64,000 bases of DNA from Chryseobacterium limigenitum (GCF_900114875.1 NZ_FPKW01000011.1:62001-126000); one strand, 5' to 3'. Positions 35,098-43,941 are shown, counted from the stretch's first letter. Program-made: numbers and translations. Notes: generated by a model not told the origin, from the sequence alone.

Positions 35098-36525
35098 TTA
35101 TACTTTAAGGTCAGCCTCCAAACCTATCAGATCTTTGTTTACGTCCAGAATCGGTTGAACTTCATTGTTGATGAATTCTTCCGTCTGAATCGGAGCAAAA
35201 CCGATAAAGTTTTTAGGGTCTAAAACTTCTTTTAATTTCGTTTTATCCAATTTTAAAGAATCATCGTTTAAGATTCTTTCAATCAGATCATTTTCTTTAC
35301 CTTCTTCTTTTACCTTTTTAGAAGCCTCCATTGAGTGAACCCTGATCACTTCGTGGATTTCCTGACGGTCACCACCAGCTTTCACTTCTTCCATGATGAT
35401 GTATTCAGTCGCCATGAAAGGAAGTTCTTCTTCAATATGTTTGTTGATTCTGTTTGGATAAACTACGATTCCGTTCATGATGTTGTTCCAAATTAATAGA
35501 ATAGCGTCAACCGCTAAAAACGCTTGTGGAATCGTCAATCTCTTGTTAGCAGAATCGTCCAATGTTCTTTCAAACCATTGCGTAGAAGCTACCATTGCAG
35601 AACTTGTTGTCAAAGACATGACATATTTTGCCAGCGCTCCGATTCTTTCGCTTCTCATTGGATTACGTTTGTAAGCCATTGCAGATGAACCGATTTGGTT
35701 TTTCTCGAATGGTTCTTCAACTTCTTTAAGATTTTGAAGAAGACGTAAATCATTTGAGAATTTGTGAGCCGACTGAGCGATGTTTCCTAATAAAGCAACA
35801 ACCTTAGCATCAATCTTTCTGTCATAAGTCTGACCGGAAACTCCAAACACTTTATCGAAACCGAATCTTTTTGACAATTCTTTATCTAAGTGTTTCACTT
35901 TAGAGTAATCACCGTTGAAAAGCTCTAGGAAACTTGCAGCAGTTCCTGTTGTTCCTTTTACTCCTCTGAAACGTAGTGTTTCTAGGAAGAAATCAAGTTC
36001 TTCGATGTCAAGAACCAAACTCTGTAACCAAAGTGTCGCTCTTTTTCCAACAGTCGTTAACTGAGCTGGTTGAAAATGCGTAAATCCTAACGTTGGAAGG
36101 TCTTTATATTGAATAGAAAAATCCGCAAGATTTTTCATTACGTTTACTAATTTTTTCTTTAAAATTAATAGTCCGTCACGGATTTGAATTAAATCTGTAT
36201 TGTCCCCTACAAACGCCGAAGTAGCTCCCAAATGTATAATCCCTTTTGCTGAAGGCGCCACATCACCATACGCGTGAACGTGAGCCATAACATCATGACG
36301 GAATTTTTTCTCATACTCTGCTGCTTTATCGTAATCGATGTTTTCAGCATTGGCTTTCAACTCTGCGATCTGCTCGTCAGAAATTTCAAGACCAAGGTCT
36401 TTTTCGATCTCTGCAAGAGCGATCCAAAGCTGTCTCCAAGTACGAAATTTGTTATTATGTGAGAAATTAAATAACATTTCTTCACTGGAGTAGCGCTCTT
36501 CCAATGGATTTTTGTAGGAATTCAT
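35098..36525 (-). CDS. purB: Adenylosuccinate lyase
   Basis: Acts twice in purine synthesis: SAICAR to AICAR plus fumarate, and adenylosuccinate to AMP plus fumarate. 475 residues from the ATG at 36523-36525. The frame extends to 36621, but those 32 residues are unlike the family and a -7 box at 36548-36555 lies inside them. Motifs: HLGATSAFVGDN near residue 93, the fumarate-lyase signature SSAMAYKRNPMRSERI, and TLGFTHFQPAQLTTVGKR carrying a catalytic His. Confidence 0.96.
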   Translation of the reverse strand: MNSYKNPLEERYSSEEMLFNFSHNNKFRTWRQLWIALAEIEKDLGLEISDEQIAELKANAENIDYDKAAEYEKKFRHDVMAHVHAYGDVAPSAKGIIHLGATSAFVGDNTDLIQIRDGLLILKKKLVNVMKNLADFSIQYKDLPTLGFTHFQPAQLTTVGKRATLWLQSLVLDIEELDFFLETLRFRGVKGTTGTAASFLELFNGDYSKVKHLDKELSKRFGFDKVFGVSGQTYDRKIDAKVVALLGNIAQSAHKFSNDLRLLQNLKEVEEPFEKNQIGSSAMAYKRNPMRSERIGALAKYVMSLTTSSAMVASTQWFERTLDDSANKRLTIPQAFLAVDAILLIWNNIMNGIVVYPNRINKHIEEELPFMATEYIIMEEVKAGGDRQEIHEVIRVHSMEASKKVKEEGKENDLIERILNDDSLKLDKTKLKEVLDPKNFIGFAPIQTEEFINNEVQPILDVNKDLIGLEADLKV

Positions 36526-36547
36526 TCTTCTTTTACTTTTAGATGCA

Positions 36548-36555
36548 CAAAAATA
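36548..36555 (-). promoter_or_regulatory. -7 box (TATTTTTG) of purB
   Basis: Perfect TAnnTTTG box on the minus strand, 22 bases before the purB ATG; the -33 position is only T-rich. Its location supports the shorter purB start. Confidence 0.45.
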
Positions 36556-36733
36556 CGGATTTTGGTTGAGAGAGAAAAATTGTGGAGGTGGTTTTAGGTT
36601 TTGATTAAGATTAAATACCAATTACGTTTTATTTACACGGGGTGAAGCCTGCATTTCTTATTTTTTGACCGTAGACTTGCACAGTTTTTTTTAAATTACC
36701 TTACACTTTTAAGTTCGCAAAAGCATTTCTTAG

Positions 36734-36766
36734 GTCATTGCGAGGAGTGTAGCGACGAAGCAATCT
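36734..36766. repeat. TCATTGCGAGG...GAAGCAATC dispersed repeat
   Basis: GTCATTGCGAGGAGTGTAGC followed by GACGAAGCAATC. The ends ATTGC and GCAAT pair around the GAGG...GAAG middle. Sequences of this form (TCATTGCGAG..GAAGCAATC) are widespread as intergenic repeats in several bacterial phyla (general knowledge). Confidence 0.6.
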
Positions 36767-36841
36767 TTTTTATTACTAAATTTTTCATGAGATAGTTTCA
36801 CCTTCGGTTCATGACAAATGCTGAAAGAACGACAAATACCT

Positions 36842-36935
36842 TAGCCCCGATAGGAACGGCATCCTTTTTTGTTGCGGCCGGAGCGAAGCGGAGGCCGTAA
36901 TAAAAAAGATATAGTGGATAGCGGGAAATTGCTCC
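36842..36935. repeat. Structured intergenic repeat, family A, copy 2
   Basis: Ends TAGCCCCGATAGG and GCGGGAAATTGCTCC pair as AGC/GCT and CCCG/CGGG around a five-base bulge. The inner 16-pair stem joins 36864-36879 to 36893-36908 with two G-T wobbles. Two base pairs differ from copy 1 by changes on both sides that keep pairing. Confidence 0.75.
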
Positions 36936-36997
36936 TTAAAAACAATAAAACTACAATTCGATGGAGTCAAAAAGCTACAAAGATTAAATTTCAACAT

Positions 36998-37035
36998 AAA
37001 AAAACAGGAAACCAAATTGATTTCCTGTTTTTCTG
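36998..37035 (-). terminator. Rho-independent terminator
   Basis: Minus strand ACAGGAAA (complement of 37021-37028), 9-base loop, TTTCCTGT (complement of 37004-37011), then TTTTTT. It lies nine bases after the stop codon of the gene at 37037-37438. Confidence 0.85.
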
Positions 37036-37036
37036 T

Positions 37037-37438
37037 TTATTGATAGATTACTACATCATCTTTTTTAATTTGATAACCAGTCTTTTTGTAAGGGACTAAA
37101 ACGTAGCTATCTTTAATCTGTTTTCCGCTTTTCCAAAGTTTGCTTTTTCCCTGTCTGTCAAGAATTATGCTTTTTGCACTTCCATCCGGAATAAAAATTT
37201 CAGCTTTTTGCATGTTTTTACTAAAAATAACAGCCGTTCTTGTAGAATAACTTTTATCTGTGCTTACTTCGTTCAGTTTAATTTTCTGCTCGAAAACTCT
37301 TACACACTCATTCTTAATTTGCGAATACGTGTATCCCGCTGAGCCGATACATCCGTGAACATCCCTGTCTCCGCCAACTTTCTGTGCGAAAACTAATGAA
37401 CCAAGGAACATCGCACCTAATAAAACTGTTTTTTTCAT
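37037..37438 (-). CDS. Hypothetical secreted protein, HGCIGSAGY motif
   Basis: 133 residues with a signal peptide ending VFAQ. The mature protein opens with RDVHGCIGSAGYTYSQ and then ECVRVFEQ, giving two conserved-looking Cys in a pattern (HGCxxSAGYxxSxxKxxCxRxFE) that I associate with a family of small Bacteroidota envelope proteins of unknown function. It is monocistronic, with a strong terminator. Not part of the carbohydrate locus upstream by any visible feature, although it follows the bglX terminator directly. Confidence 0.75.
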   Translation of the reverse strand: MKKTVLLGAMFLGSLVFAQKVGGDRDVHGCIGSAGYTYSQIKNECVRVFEQKIKLNEVSTDKSYSTRTAVIFSKNMQKAEIFIPDGSAKSIILDRQGKSKLWKSGKQIKDSYVLVPYKKTGYQIKKDDVVIYQ

Positions 37439-37513
37439 ATTTTAATTTTAATTGTTTTCAATTTGGTAAAAAGTGTGCCAAAAATATGGTATTAGTTAAT
37501 TTAATTCTAAGAT

Positions 37514-37545
37514 ACAAAAAAAGCCACTCATTTTGAGTGGCTTAG
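37514..37545 (-). terminator. Terminator at the end of the glucan locus
   Basis: AAGCCACTCA (37521-37530) pairs perfectly with TGAGTGGCTT (37534-37543); the minus-strand transcript then has a run of seven T. It lies seven bases after the GH3 stop codon and closes the SusCD locus. Confidence 0.92.
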
Positions 37546-37550
37546 AAATA

Positions 37551-39881
37551 TTATTTTGTCCAATTGATTTTTGAATGTTTTACATCCTCAGAATTGGTTC
37601 CGATCATAATGTCGAAATCTCCGGATTCCCAATCGAATTTTAAATCTCCGTTGTAGAATTTTAAGCTTTCAGGAGTGATATCGAAAGTGATTTTCTTAGA
37701 TTCTCCTTTTTTCAGCATTACTTTTTGGAAACCTTTTAACTCTTTTACAGGTCTCGTGATGCTTCCCACCATATCTCTGATGTACAACTGAACAACCTCA
37801 GCTCCATCATAATTTCCAGAATTCGTAACCGTTACAGAAGCCTGAACCGTCTGATCTCCTTTTGGATTAGCATTAGAAACTGTTATGTCAGAATAATTGA
37901 ATTTCGTATAACTCAACCCGTAACCAAACGGATACAACGGCGTATTACACTCATCCATATAGTTTGAACGGAATCTTTGGTATTCACATTTATCAACTAA
38001 TTTTTGGTCTAACGGGCGACCTGTATTTTTAGCATTATAATAAATAGGAACCTGTCCTAAACTTCTTGGGAAAGTCATCGGAAGTTTTCCTGAAGGATTT
38101 ACTTTTCCGAAAAGAACGTCAGAAATAGCATTTCCGGCTTCTGAACCCGCGAACCAAACATTAAGAATTGCATCAGGCGTATCTTTTACATTCGTCAAAG
38201 CTAACGGACGACCCGTGAAAAGTACCATTGCGATTGGTTTTCCAGTCTTTTTTAATTCGTTCAATAAATCTACCTGAGACTGAGGAATCGTAATTTCAGT
38301 TCTTGAAGAAGATTCTCCGCTCATTTCTGCAGATTCACCGATCGCTAGAACGATAACGTCTGCCTTGCTTGCAACGTCAACAGCTTCTTTTAATAAGACC
38401 TCTTTTGAACGATTGTCTCTGTCGGTTTTTTTTCCGTGAGCAGCGTAGATATCTTCTAGTTTTGCATCATAATCGATGTTGGCACCTTTTGCAGAAATGA
38501 ATTTTACTTCTTTCCCGAAATTAGCCTGAAGACCCTGCATTAAATTAACCGCTTTGTCATGCTTTGCTGCAACACTCCAAGTTCCGGCCATGTTTAATGA
38601 GTTATTTACCAATGGTCCGATCACCGCAACAGTTCCTGATTTTTTCAAAGGAAGAACTTGGTTATCATTTTTCATTAAAACCATTGACTGAGCAGCAGCA
38701 TTTCTCGCGATGTTACGGTTTTCTATGCTGTAAACCTCTTTCGCTGCTAATTTTGTATCTCCGTGTTTGTAAGGATTATCAAACAAACCTAGATCGTATT
38801 TTGATTCAAGAATTCTTTTTGTCGCCAAATCGATTTCAGCCTGAGTTACTTTTCCTTCTGCTAAAGATTTTTTAAGTGTTGTTAAAAATCCTTCGCCAAC
38901 CATATCCATGTCAACTCCGGCTTTTAAAGCCAATGCAGAAACCTGCTGAAGATCTCCCATTCCGTGGTCAACCATTTCGTTGATTCCGGTGTAATCTGTT
39001 ACTACAAAACCTTTAAAGTTCCATTTGTTTCTTAAAACCTCAGTTTGAAGCCATCTGTTTCCTGTTGCAGGAACTCCGTCAACTTCATTGAAAGAAGCCA
39101 TCACAGAAGCTACTCCGGCATCAACAGCCGCTTTATAAGGCGGAAAATATTCGTTGAACATTCTCACGTGACTCATATCAACAGTGTTATAATCTCTACC
39201 AGCTTCACCAGCTCCGTACAGTGCAAAGTGCTTAACACAAGCTAAAATATTCGTTCCGTTTGCCAAATCTTTTCCTTGGTAACCGTACACCATATTTTTA
39301 GCGATTTCACTTCCTAAATACGGATCTTCACCGGAACCTTCGGAAACTCTACCCCATCTTGGTTCACGGGAAATGTCAACCATTGGAGAGAACGTCCAGT
39401 TGATTCCGTCTGAAGCTGCTTCTTTTGCAGCAACTCTTGCTGACTGCTGAACCAAATTCATATCCCAAGAAGCTGCTAAACCTAATGGAATAGGGAAAGT
39501 AGTTTCGTAACCGTGGATAACGTCCATTCCGAAAATCAAAGGAATTTTAAGACGGCTTTTTTCCACTGCTACTTTTTGAACTGCTTTGATTTTATCCGCT
39601 CCTTTTATGTTGAATAGTCCACCAACTAACCCCTGCTCCACTTTTTTTCCGATATCGGAACTTTGAGCCAGACCTGTAGTAAAGTCACCTGAACTTGGTA
39701 AATTCATCTGTCCGATCTTTTCATCTAAAGTCATTTTAGACAAAAGATTATCTATAAAAGCTTTCTTTTTAGCCTGATATTGAGCCGTCTGGTAAGACTG
39801 AACGGGCTTATTTACCATTTCCTGCGCCGAAAACACAGGTGCCAGTGCTAAAGTGGCGATTACAATTAACTTTTTACTCAT
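37551..39881 (-). CDS. bglX: GH3 beta-glucosidase (BglX-like), exported
   Basis: Exo-acting beta-glucosidase expected in the periplasm. 776 residues with a signal peptide cleaved before Q20. The N-terminal GH3 barrel contains the KH pair in ACVKHFALYGAGE and the nucleophile D296 in FVVTDYTG. The second domain follows from about 395 (SMVLMKNDNQVLPL), with acid/base candidate Glu in SAEMSGESSS, and a C-terminal fibronectin III-like domain covers about 670-776. It is the last gene of the SusCD operon, behind a GH144-type endo-glucanase. A GH3 in an analogous setting (Bacteroides BT_3567) acts on beta-1,2-gluco-oligosaccharides, so that substrate is plausible here by analogy. Confidence 0.93.
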   Translation of the reverse strand: MSKKLIVIATLALAPVFSAQEMVNKPVQSYQTAQYQAKKKAFIDNLLSKMTLDEKIGQMNLPSSGDFTTGLAQSSDIGKKVEQGLVGGLFNIKGADKIKAVQKVAVEKSRLKIPLIFGMDVIHGYETTFPIPLGLAASWDMNLVQQSARVAAKEAASDGINWTFSPMVDISREPRWGRVSEGSGEDPYLGSEIAKNMVYGYQGKDLANGTNILACVKHFALYGAGEAGRDYNTVDMSHVRMFNEYFPPYKAAVDAGVASVMASFNEVDGVPATGNRWLQTEVLRNKWNFKGFVVTDYTGINEMVDHGMGDLQQVSALALKAGVDMDMVGEGFLTTLKKSLAEGKVTQAEIDLATKRILESKYDLGLFDNPYKHGDTKLAAKEVYSIENRNIARNAAAQSMVLMKNDNQVLPLKKSGTVAVIGPLVNNSLNMAGTWSVAAKHDKAVNLMQGLQANFGKEVKFISAKGANIDYDAKLEDIYAAHGKKTDRDNRSKEVLLKEAVDVASKADVIVLAIGESAEMSGESSSRTEITIPQSQVDLLNELKKTGKPIAMVLFTGRPLALTNVKDTPDAILNVWFAGSEAGNAISDVLFGKVNPSGKLPMTFPRSLGQVPIYYNAKNTGRPLDQKLVDKCEYQRFRSNYMDECNTPLYPFGYGLSYTKFNYSDITVSNANPKGDQTVQASVTVTNSGNYDGAEVVQLYIRDMVGSITRPVKELKGFQKVMLKKGESKKITFDITPESLKFYNGDLKFDWESGDFDIMIGTNSEDVKHSKINWTK

Positions 39882-39980
39882 TATATCTTCATTTTTTTAT
39901 GGTATTCGTGAATCTTCGATTTCATAAATCTATCTTCGTTATAAATTATAGTTCTATTTTTTGTTTTAATTTTTGGTTGG

Positions 39981-40080
39981 TTAAACGCAAAGGTGCAAAG
40001 TTTTTTGATAAACTTTATGCTTTTAAGGCGCAAGGGCATTTAACTACGTCTAATTTTCAATTTCACTCAGCAAAGGTTTT
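39981..40080. repeat. CGCAAAG-type intergenic repeat (family C)
   Basis: TTAAACGCAAAGGTGCAAAG, TTTTAAGGCGCAAGGGCATT and TTTCACTCAGCAAAGG in order. It lies inside the carbohydrate operon, in the gap between the GH3 gene and the esterase-like gene. Confidence 0.55.
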
Positions 40081-40103
40081 AAACTTTACCTTCTAAATAA
40101 TAA

Positions 40104-40811
40104 TTATTTCTCTTTCTTCTTTGACAGCATCCATTCGTACAGTCCAGGATTTGAATAGGTCGAGTCCCATGAATTATGGTTGTCATTAGGGAAAATTGTT
40201 AATTCTGCGGTTGGATTTACAGGATGTAGTTTTTGGTAGAAATTTAATGCATTTTCGGGTAAAACTACGTCGTCCATTCCGCCATGAAAAATTTTCATGT
40301 TTAAATCTTTGTACTGATCGATATTCGCTTCCATTATTCTATCCGTCGGAGCGCAAACTGAAACTACGGCAGCAAACATCTCAGGATGCTCCATTGCCAG
40401 TTTCAATGTTCCCCAACCTCCCATTGAAAGTCCGGTAAGATAAATTCTGGAAGCATCAATCTTATATTTTGTCTGAATTTCTTTAATTAATTGATAAAGA
40501 GTTTCTGTATCCCACCAAGAATTTGCGGGACATTGAGGCGCCAAAATTGCTACAGGTTCCTTGATCAGGTTTTTATACGTGAACGGGCTGTGCGCTTTTA
40601 CCATCTCCAGATTAGTTCCTCTTTCTCCAGAACCGTGAAGAAACACGATTAAAGGTACGTTTCCTTTTACCTTTTGTGGGTAATCAAGAATGTAGGATAT
40701 TTTTTCCTGTCTCTTGATTTCTTTGTTTAGTTCTCCTTTGATTTCCTGAGCGTTTACACTTAGAGAAAATGGAAGAAGTAAAATTGGGAGGTGTTTTAGT
40801 TTTAATTTCAT
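40104..40811 (-). CDS. Exported alpha/beta hydrolase (esterase-like)
   Basis: 235 residues with a signal peptide ending VNAQ. The nucleophile elbow is GLSMGG (S129), the acid is in GGMDDVV (D180/D181) and the His in NDNHNSW (H212); LVFLHGSGERG-type oxyanion sequence appears as VFLHGSGERG. This is the feruloyl/carbohydrate-esterase and phospholipase-like group that often appears in polysaccharide loci. In the SusCD operon it could remove an acyl substituent from the glucan (inference). Confidence 0.85.
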   Translation of the reverse strand: MKLKLKHLPILLLPFSLSVNAQEIKGELNKEIKRQEKISYILDYPQKVKGNVPLIVFLHGSGERGTNLEMVKAHSPFTYKNLIKEPVAILAPQCPANSWWDTETLYQLIKEIQTKYKIDASRIYLTGLSMGGWGTLKLAMEHPEMFAAVVSVCAPTDRIMEANIDQYKDLNMKIFHGGMDDVVLPENALNFYQKLHPVNPTAELTIFPNDNHNSWDSTYSNPGLYEWMLSKKKEK

Positions 40812-40818
40812 TTTAATA

Positions 40819-40888
40819 TTAGGTTTTGGCTAAAGCCGTTTGATTTAATTTTTTTGTCAAACGGGTTAAAACCCGTTCCTATTGATGT
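40819..40888. repeat. Structured intergenic repeat, family B, copy 1
   Basis: TTAGGTTTTGGCTAAAGCCG at one end and a hairpin AACGGGTT/AACCCGTT (40860-40877) followed by CCTATTGATGT at the other. The same framework recurs at 51408-51479, where the hairpin is AACGGGCT/AGCCCGTT, a paired change. No T-run follows on the minus strand in this copy. Confidence 0.65.
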
Positions 40889-40924
40889 AAAATGTTATTC
40901 TAAAAATTCAATTATTTCATTCAC

Positions 40925-41033
40925 TAGCCCCGATTGAAGCATTTGTTTGAGCTCATTTTGTGGGTTTCGGCGGCGGCAAAGCCGCCGCCGAAACCCACAA
41001 AATAGCGAGTGCGGAAAGCGGGATTAAGCTCCT
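40925..41033. repeat. Structured intergenic repeat, family A, copy 3
   Basis: Ends TAGCCCCGATTG and GCGGGATTAAGCTCC as in copy 1. The inner part differs completely and forms a perfect 23-pair stem (40955-40977 with 40981-41003) around AAA. It lies 10 bases after the stop codon of the GH144-type gene. Confidence 0.75.
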
Positions 41034-41042
41034 AAAAAGATA

Positions 41043-42431
41043 CTATTTAATGTTATATTTTTCAGACTTGAAGCTCAATTTCTTCAATCCTTGCTGTATT
41101 TCAGGAGCGTTCATGAATAGTTTCCATAAAAATCCTGTTCTGTAGTTTTCAATCATCGGAGCAATTGTTCCCTGATCGATTGCTAAATATCTTGGAGTTG
41201 TCCAATTATCATAATTGATAGAGGTGGCATCATAAGGCCCTGCAGAACCTATAAATTCAGGTTTTTGAGTATAAATAAACCTTAAGAAATCCATTGATTC
41301 TTTTGGTGAATACGGAAAACTGCTCAAAGCCGCAGTCGGAGTGATTACTCCGTGATCATTTTGTGGAAAATGAGCATCGTAGCCAACGCTTCCGTCTTTG
41401 TTTCTTGAATAACCGGCTGTTAATCCCCAATAATCCGGCCCGTAGCCTTTCCATTGTTTTGGGTTTTCAACGCAGTACTTGTAGTCGATAAGGACTTGAT
41501 TTTTATTTAAATCAAAATAATTTTTGATTAATTTATCGGATAAACCTGTCGGATCTAGACCGATGTATGAATAGTGAGCCCAAAATAATGGTCCGCCATA
41601 TTCTTCGGCATAATTGTGCTTTACGTACATTGGAAGTCCGTATTTTTCTTTGTCTGAAAGGTAGGTTCCGTTTCTTGTCCACCCTTTGTAATAGGTTTCG
41701 GCATCGATTGAATAAGTAGGCGATGATGCCGCTAAAATATAAGTGATTAAGCATTCGTTATAGCCTTCAAGAGGAAAATTCATTTCCCATTGATATTCCG
41801 GTGACCAGTGCCAATAAAGGACTTTTTCGCCTCCTTTTGTGTACCAGTTCCATTGAATGCCTTTCCAAAGTTCGTCACATTTTTGGGCTAATGCTCTTTC
41901 TTCGGCATTTCCGTTTTTGAAGTATTCACGAACCATCAAAATTCCCGAAGTTAAAAACGCTGTTTCTACCAGATCTCCGCCATTATCTTTCTTTCCAAAA
42001 GGCACAGTTTTTCCTGTTTCGCCATTGATCCAGTGCGACCAGGCACCTTTATGGCGGTCTGCTTTTGCAAGGAAATCCATCATCGTTGTCAATCTTTTTA
42101 CCGCTTCTTTTCTTGGAACAAAACCTCTTTCAACTCCTACCAAAATAGTTGCTAATCCAAATCCTGATCCTCCTGTAGTGACTACATGTTTATCATTATC
42201 CGGATAGATATTGTCTTCGTGATAGCGCTCTCTTCCCAACATAGAATTCGGCTCTGCATAATCCCAGAAATATTTTAAAGCATCCATCTGAACTTTGTCC
42301 ATGAGTTGCTCATCTGTGATATTGCTTTTTACGACTGATTTTTGAATAGATTCTTGTTTTGCATTTTGGGAGTTCTTGCATGAAACTGCAAATAATGATG
42401 CTACAGCAATTGATAGTGTTATCCTTTTCAT
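41043..42431 (-). CDS. GH144-type endo-beta-1,2-glucanase lipoprotein ('glucoamylase family')
   Basis: 462 residues with a lipoprotein signal and lipobox AVSC (Cys18), so anchored to a membrane, probably the outer one. The catalytic (alpha/alpha)6-barrel spans about 45-450: DALKYFWDYAEPNSM, TGGSGFGLATILVGVERG, GAWSHWINGETG, GGDLVETAFLTSGIL, YGPDYWGLTAGYS and IAPMIENYRTGFLWKLF. This is the putative-glucoamylase family that includes the Chitinophaga GH144 endo-beta-1,2-glucanase. Many database entries carry the misleading name glucoamylase. Third gene of the SusCD operon. Family assignment is strong; the beta-1,2 specificity is by homology. Confidence 0.88.
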   Translation of the reverse strand: MKRITLSIAVASLFAVSCKNSQNAKQESIQKSVVKSNITDEQLMDKVQMDALKYFWDYAEPNSMLGRERYHEDNIYPDNDKHVVTTGGSGFGLATILVGVERGFVPRKEAVKRLTTMMDFLAKADRHKGAWSHWINGETGKTVPFGKKDNGGDLVETAFLTSGILMVREYFKNGNAEERALAQKCDELWKGIQWNWYTKGGEKVLYWHWSPEYQWEMNFPLEGYNECLITYILAASSPTYSIDAETYYKGWTRNGTYLSDKEKYGLPMYVKHNYAEEYGGPLFWAHYSYIGLDPTGLSDKLIKNYFDLNKNQVLIDYKYCVENPKQWKGYGPDYWGLTAGYSRNKDGSVGYDAHFPQNDHGVITPTAALSSFPYSPKESMDFLRFIYTQKPEFIGSAGPYDATSINYDNWTTPRYLAIDQGTIAPMIENYRTGFLWKLFMNAPEIQQGLKKLSFKSEKYNIK

Positions 42432-42506
42432 AATTCATTTATTTTTAAAATCATCCCTAAAAGAAGAGGAGAACTTTCATTCTCCTCTAAAGTTTATTAT
42501 TTAATT

Positions 42507-43931
42507 TTAATAGCCGGGGTTTTGAGTAAAAAGCCCGTTACTTTGATTCATTGCATCCAAAGGAATTGGGAAAAGTTCATTTTTTCCAGTTACAAATCCT
42601 TTAGATCCTAAAAACGTAGCAGCTTGTCCTGTTCTTACTAGATCTGGAAATCTATCATTTTCCATCGCTAATTCTACTCTTCTTTCTTGCCAAATAGCAG
42701 CTCTAAGTGCAGTCTGAGTAGTAGCAGTAGTATTAGCAAGCTGAGCTCTAGTTCTTACTTTATTAATATTTAAAACAGCGGCAGCAGTATTTCCTAATTC
42801 ATTGGCAGCTTCTGCATTTATTAGAAGAATATCAGCAAATCTTAATATTCTTATATTTTGAATAGAGCCATATCCACAAGCATTATTATTTAAAGATGAT
42901 GGTACATAAACTTTTTGATTCCAAGAATTTCCTGCTTGAGGATCTCCTTTGTGAATCAAATCTCCTTCAAGAGTTGTTTCTCCCTCTCTCAGAATAGTTA
43001 ATTCTTTTCTGATATCTCCCGGCTCAAATGCATTTTCTAAAGCTTGAGTAGGAGTAAAAAAACCCCATCCATATTGATTTCTCACCCCTTGAACTTCTGC
43101 ATACTGACTTCCTCCGAATCCTGCAGCACAATCACAATTGACTTCAAAAACAGATTCTGTACCAAATTCTCCGGCTGGTCTGAATAAATGATTGAAATCC
43201 GGATCTAAACTATATCCCATTCCAATTACCTGTGTTGAAGTATCATATGCTTTTTGATAATCTTTCATATAAAGATATACCTTTGAAAGTAATCCCAAAG
43301 CCGCCCCTTTTGTTACTCTTCCACGATCTGCGGCAGAATATGTCTGAGGTAAAACCGCTGCCGCTGCAGTAAGATCAGAAACTATAAAATTATAAACTTC
43401 TGTTGTAGAGTTTCTCGCTTTCAAATAATTTCCATCTGCCGGTAATCCATCATATATAGGAACTCCACCATAAATTCTCACCAAATTGAAATAGAAATAA
43501 GCTCTTAACATTTTTGCTTCAGCTATCAATCTGTTTTTAAGCGTAGCATCCATGTCTATTTTTGGAACGTTTGTAATCACTTGGTTTGCTCTGTTAACAG
43601 CTTGCCATTGTCCAATCCAATATCCTCTTACTCCATCATCACTTAATGTAAATGTAAAGTTATCATAGGCATTGATAAATGAAGCATCTCCAGGATTAGA
43701 TCCTTTTTCTACATCATCACCTGGTACCCCAAATACGTATTGCGCAGGGAAACCTGTATTTTCCCAACTTCTTAAAAAACTATAAATTGCAGTGGTTGCC
43801 TGCATAGCGTCATCCTGTGTCGTGAAGAAATTTGATACATCTTTTTCTCCCTCATCCTTAATATCTACAAAATCATCATTACAACTTACGATTAATGAAA
43901 ATATAGAAAGTGTTAAAAATATTTTTTTCAT
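42507..43931 (-). CDS. SusD/RagB-family nutrient-binding outer-membrane lipoprotein
   Basis: Surface glycan-binding lid of a SusCD transporter. 474 residues; lipobox IVSC (Cys17) followed by NDDFVD, an acidic stretch resembling the export signal of surface lipoproteins in Flavobacteriia. TPR-like and SusD segments are visible (AEAKMLRAYFYFNLVRIYGGVPI, ADILLINAEAANELGNT, ERRVELAMENDRFPDLVR). It lies 10 bases downstream of susC. Confidence 0.95.
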   Translation of the reverse strand: MKKIFLTLSIFSLIVSCNDDFVDIKDEGEKDVSNFFTTQDDAMQATTAIYSFLRSWENTGFPAQYVFGVPGDDVEKGSNPGDASFINAYDNFTFTLSDDGVRGYWIGQWQAVNRANQVITNVPKIDMDATLKNRLIAEAKMLRAYFYFNLVRIYGGVPIYDGLPADGNYLKARNSTTEVYNFIVSDLTAAAAVLPQTYSAADRGRVTKGAALGLLSKVYLYMKDYQKAYDTSTQVIGMGYSLDPDFNHLFRPAGEFGTESVFEVNCDCAAGFGGSQYAEVQGVRNQYGWGFFTPTQALENAFEPGDIRKELTILREGETTLEGDLIHKGDPQAGNSWNQKVYVPSSLNNNACGYGSIQNIRILRFADILLINAEAANELGNTAAAVLNINKVRTRAQLANTTATTQTALRAAIWQERRVELAMENDRFPDLVRTGQAATFLGSKGFVTGKNELFPIPLDAMNQSNGLFTQNPGY

Positions 43932-43941
43932 GATGTTTTAA

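Larger units (their letters stand above)
36526..37036. other. Repeat-rich intergenic region upstream of purB
   Basis: About 510 bases with no credible gene. Left to right: the purB promoter, a fragment of family C (AAGTTCGCAAAAGCATTTCTTAGG, about 36705-36733), an ATTGCGAGG repeat (36734-36766), a weak relative of the CATGCTGAAAGC arms near 36810, a structured family A copy (36842-36935) and the terminator of the gene at 37037-37438. Confidence 0.65.

Noticed and set aside
36526..36621. N-terminal extension of purB by 32 residues
   Set aside because: The sequence is low in coding character and contains a -7 box; the ATG at 36525 gives the normal PurB N-terminus.
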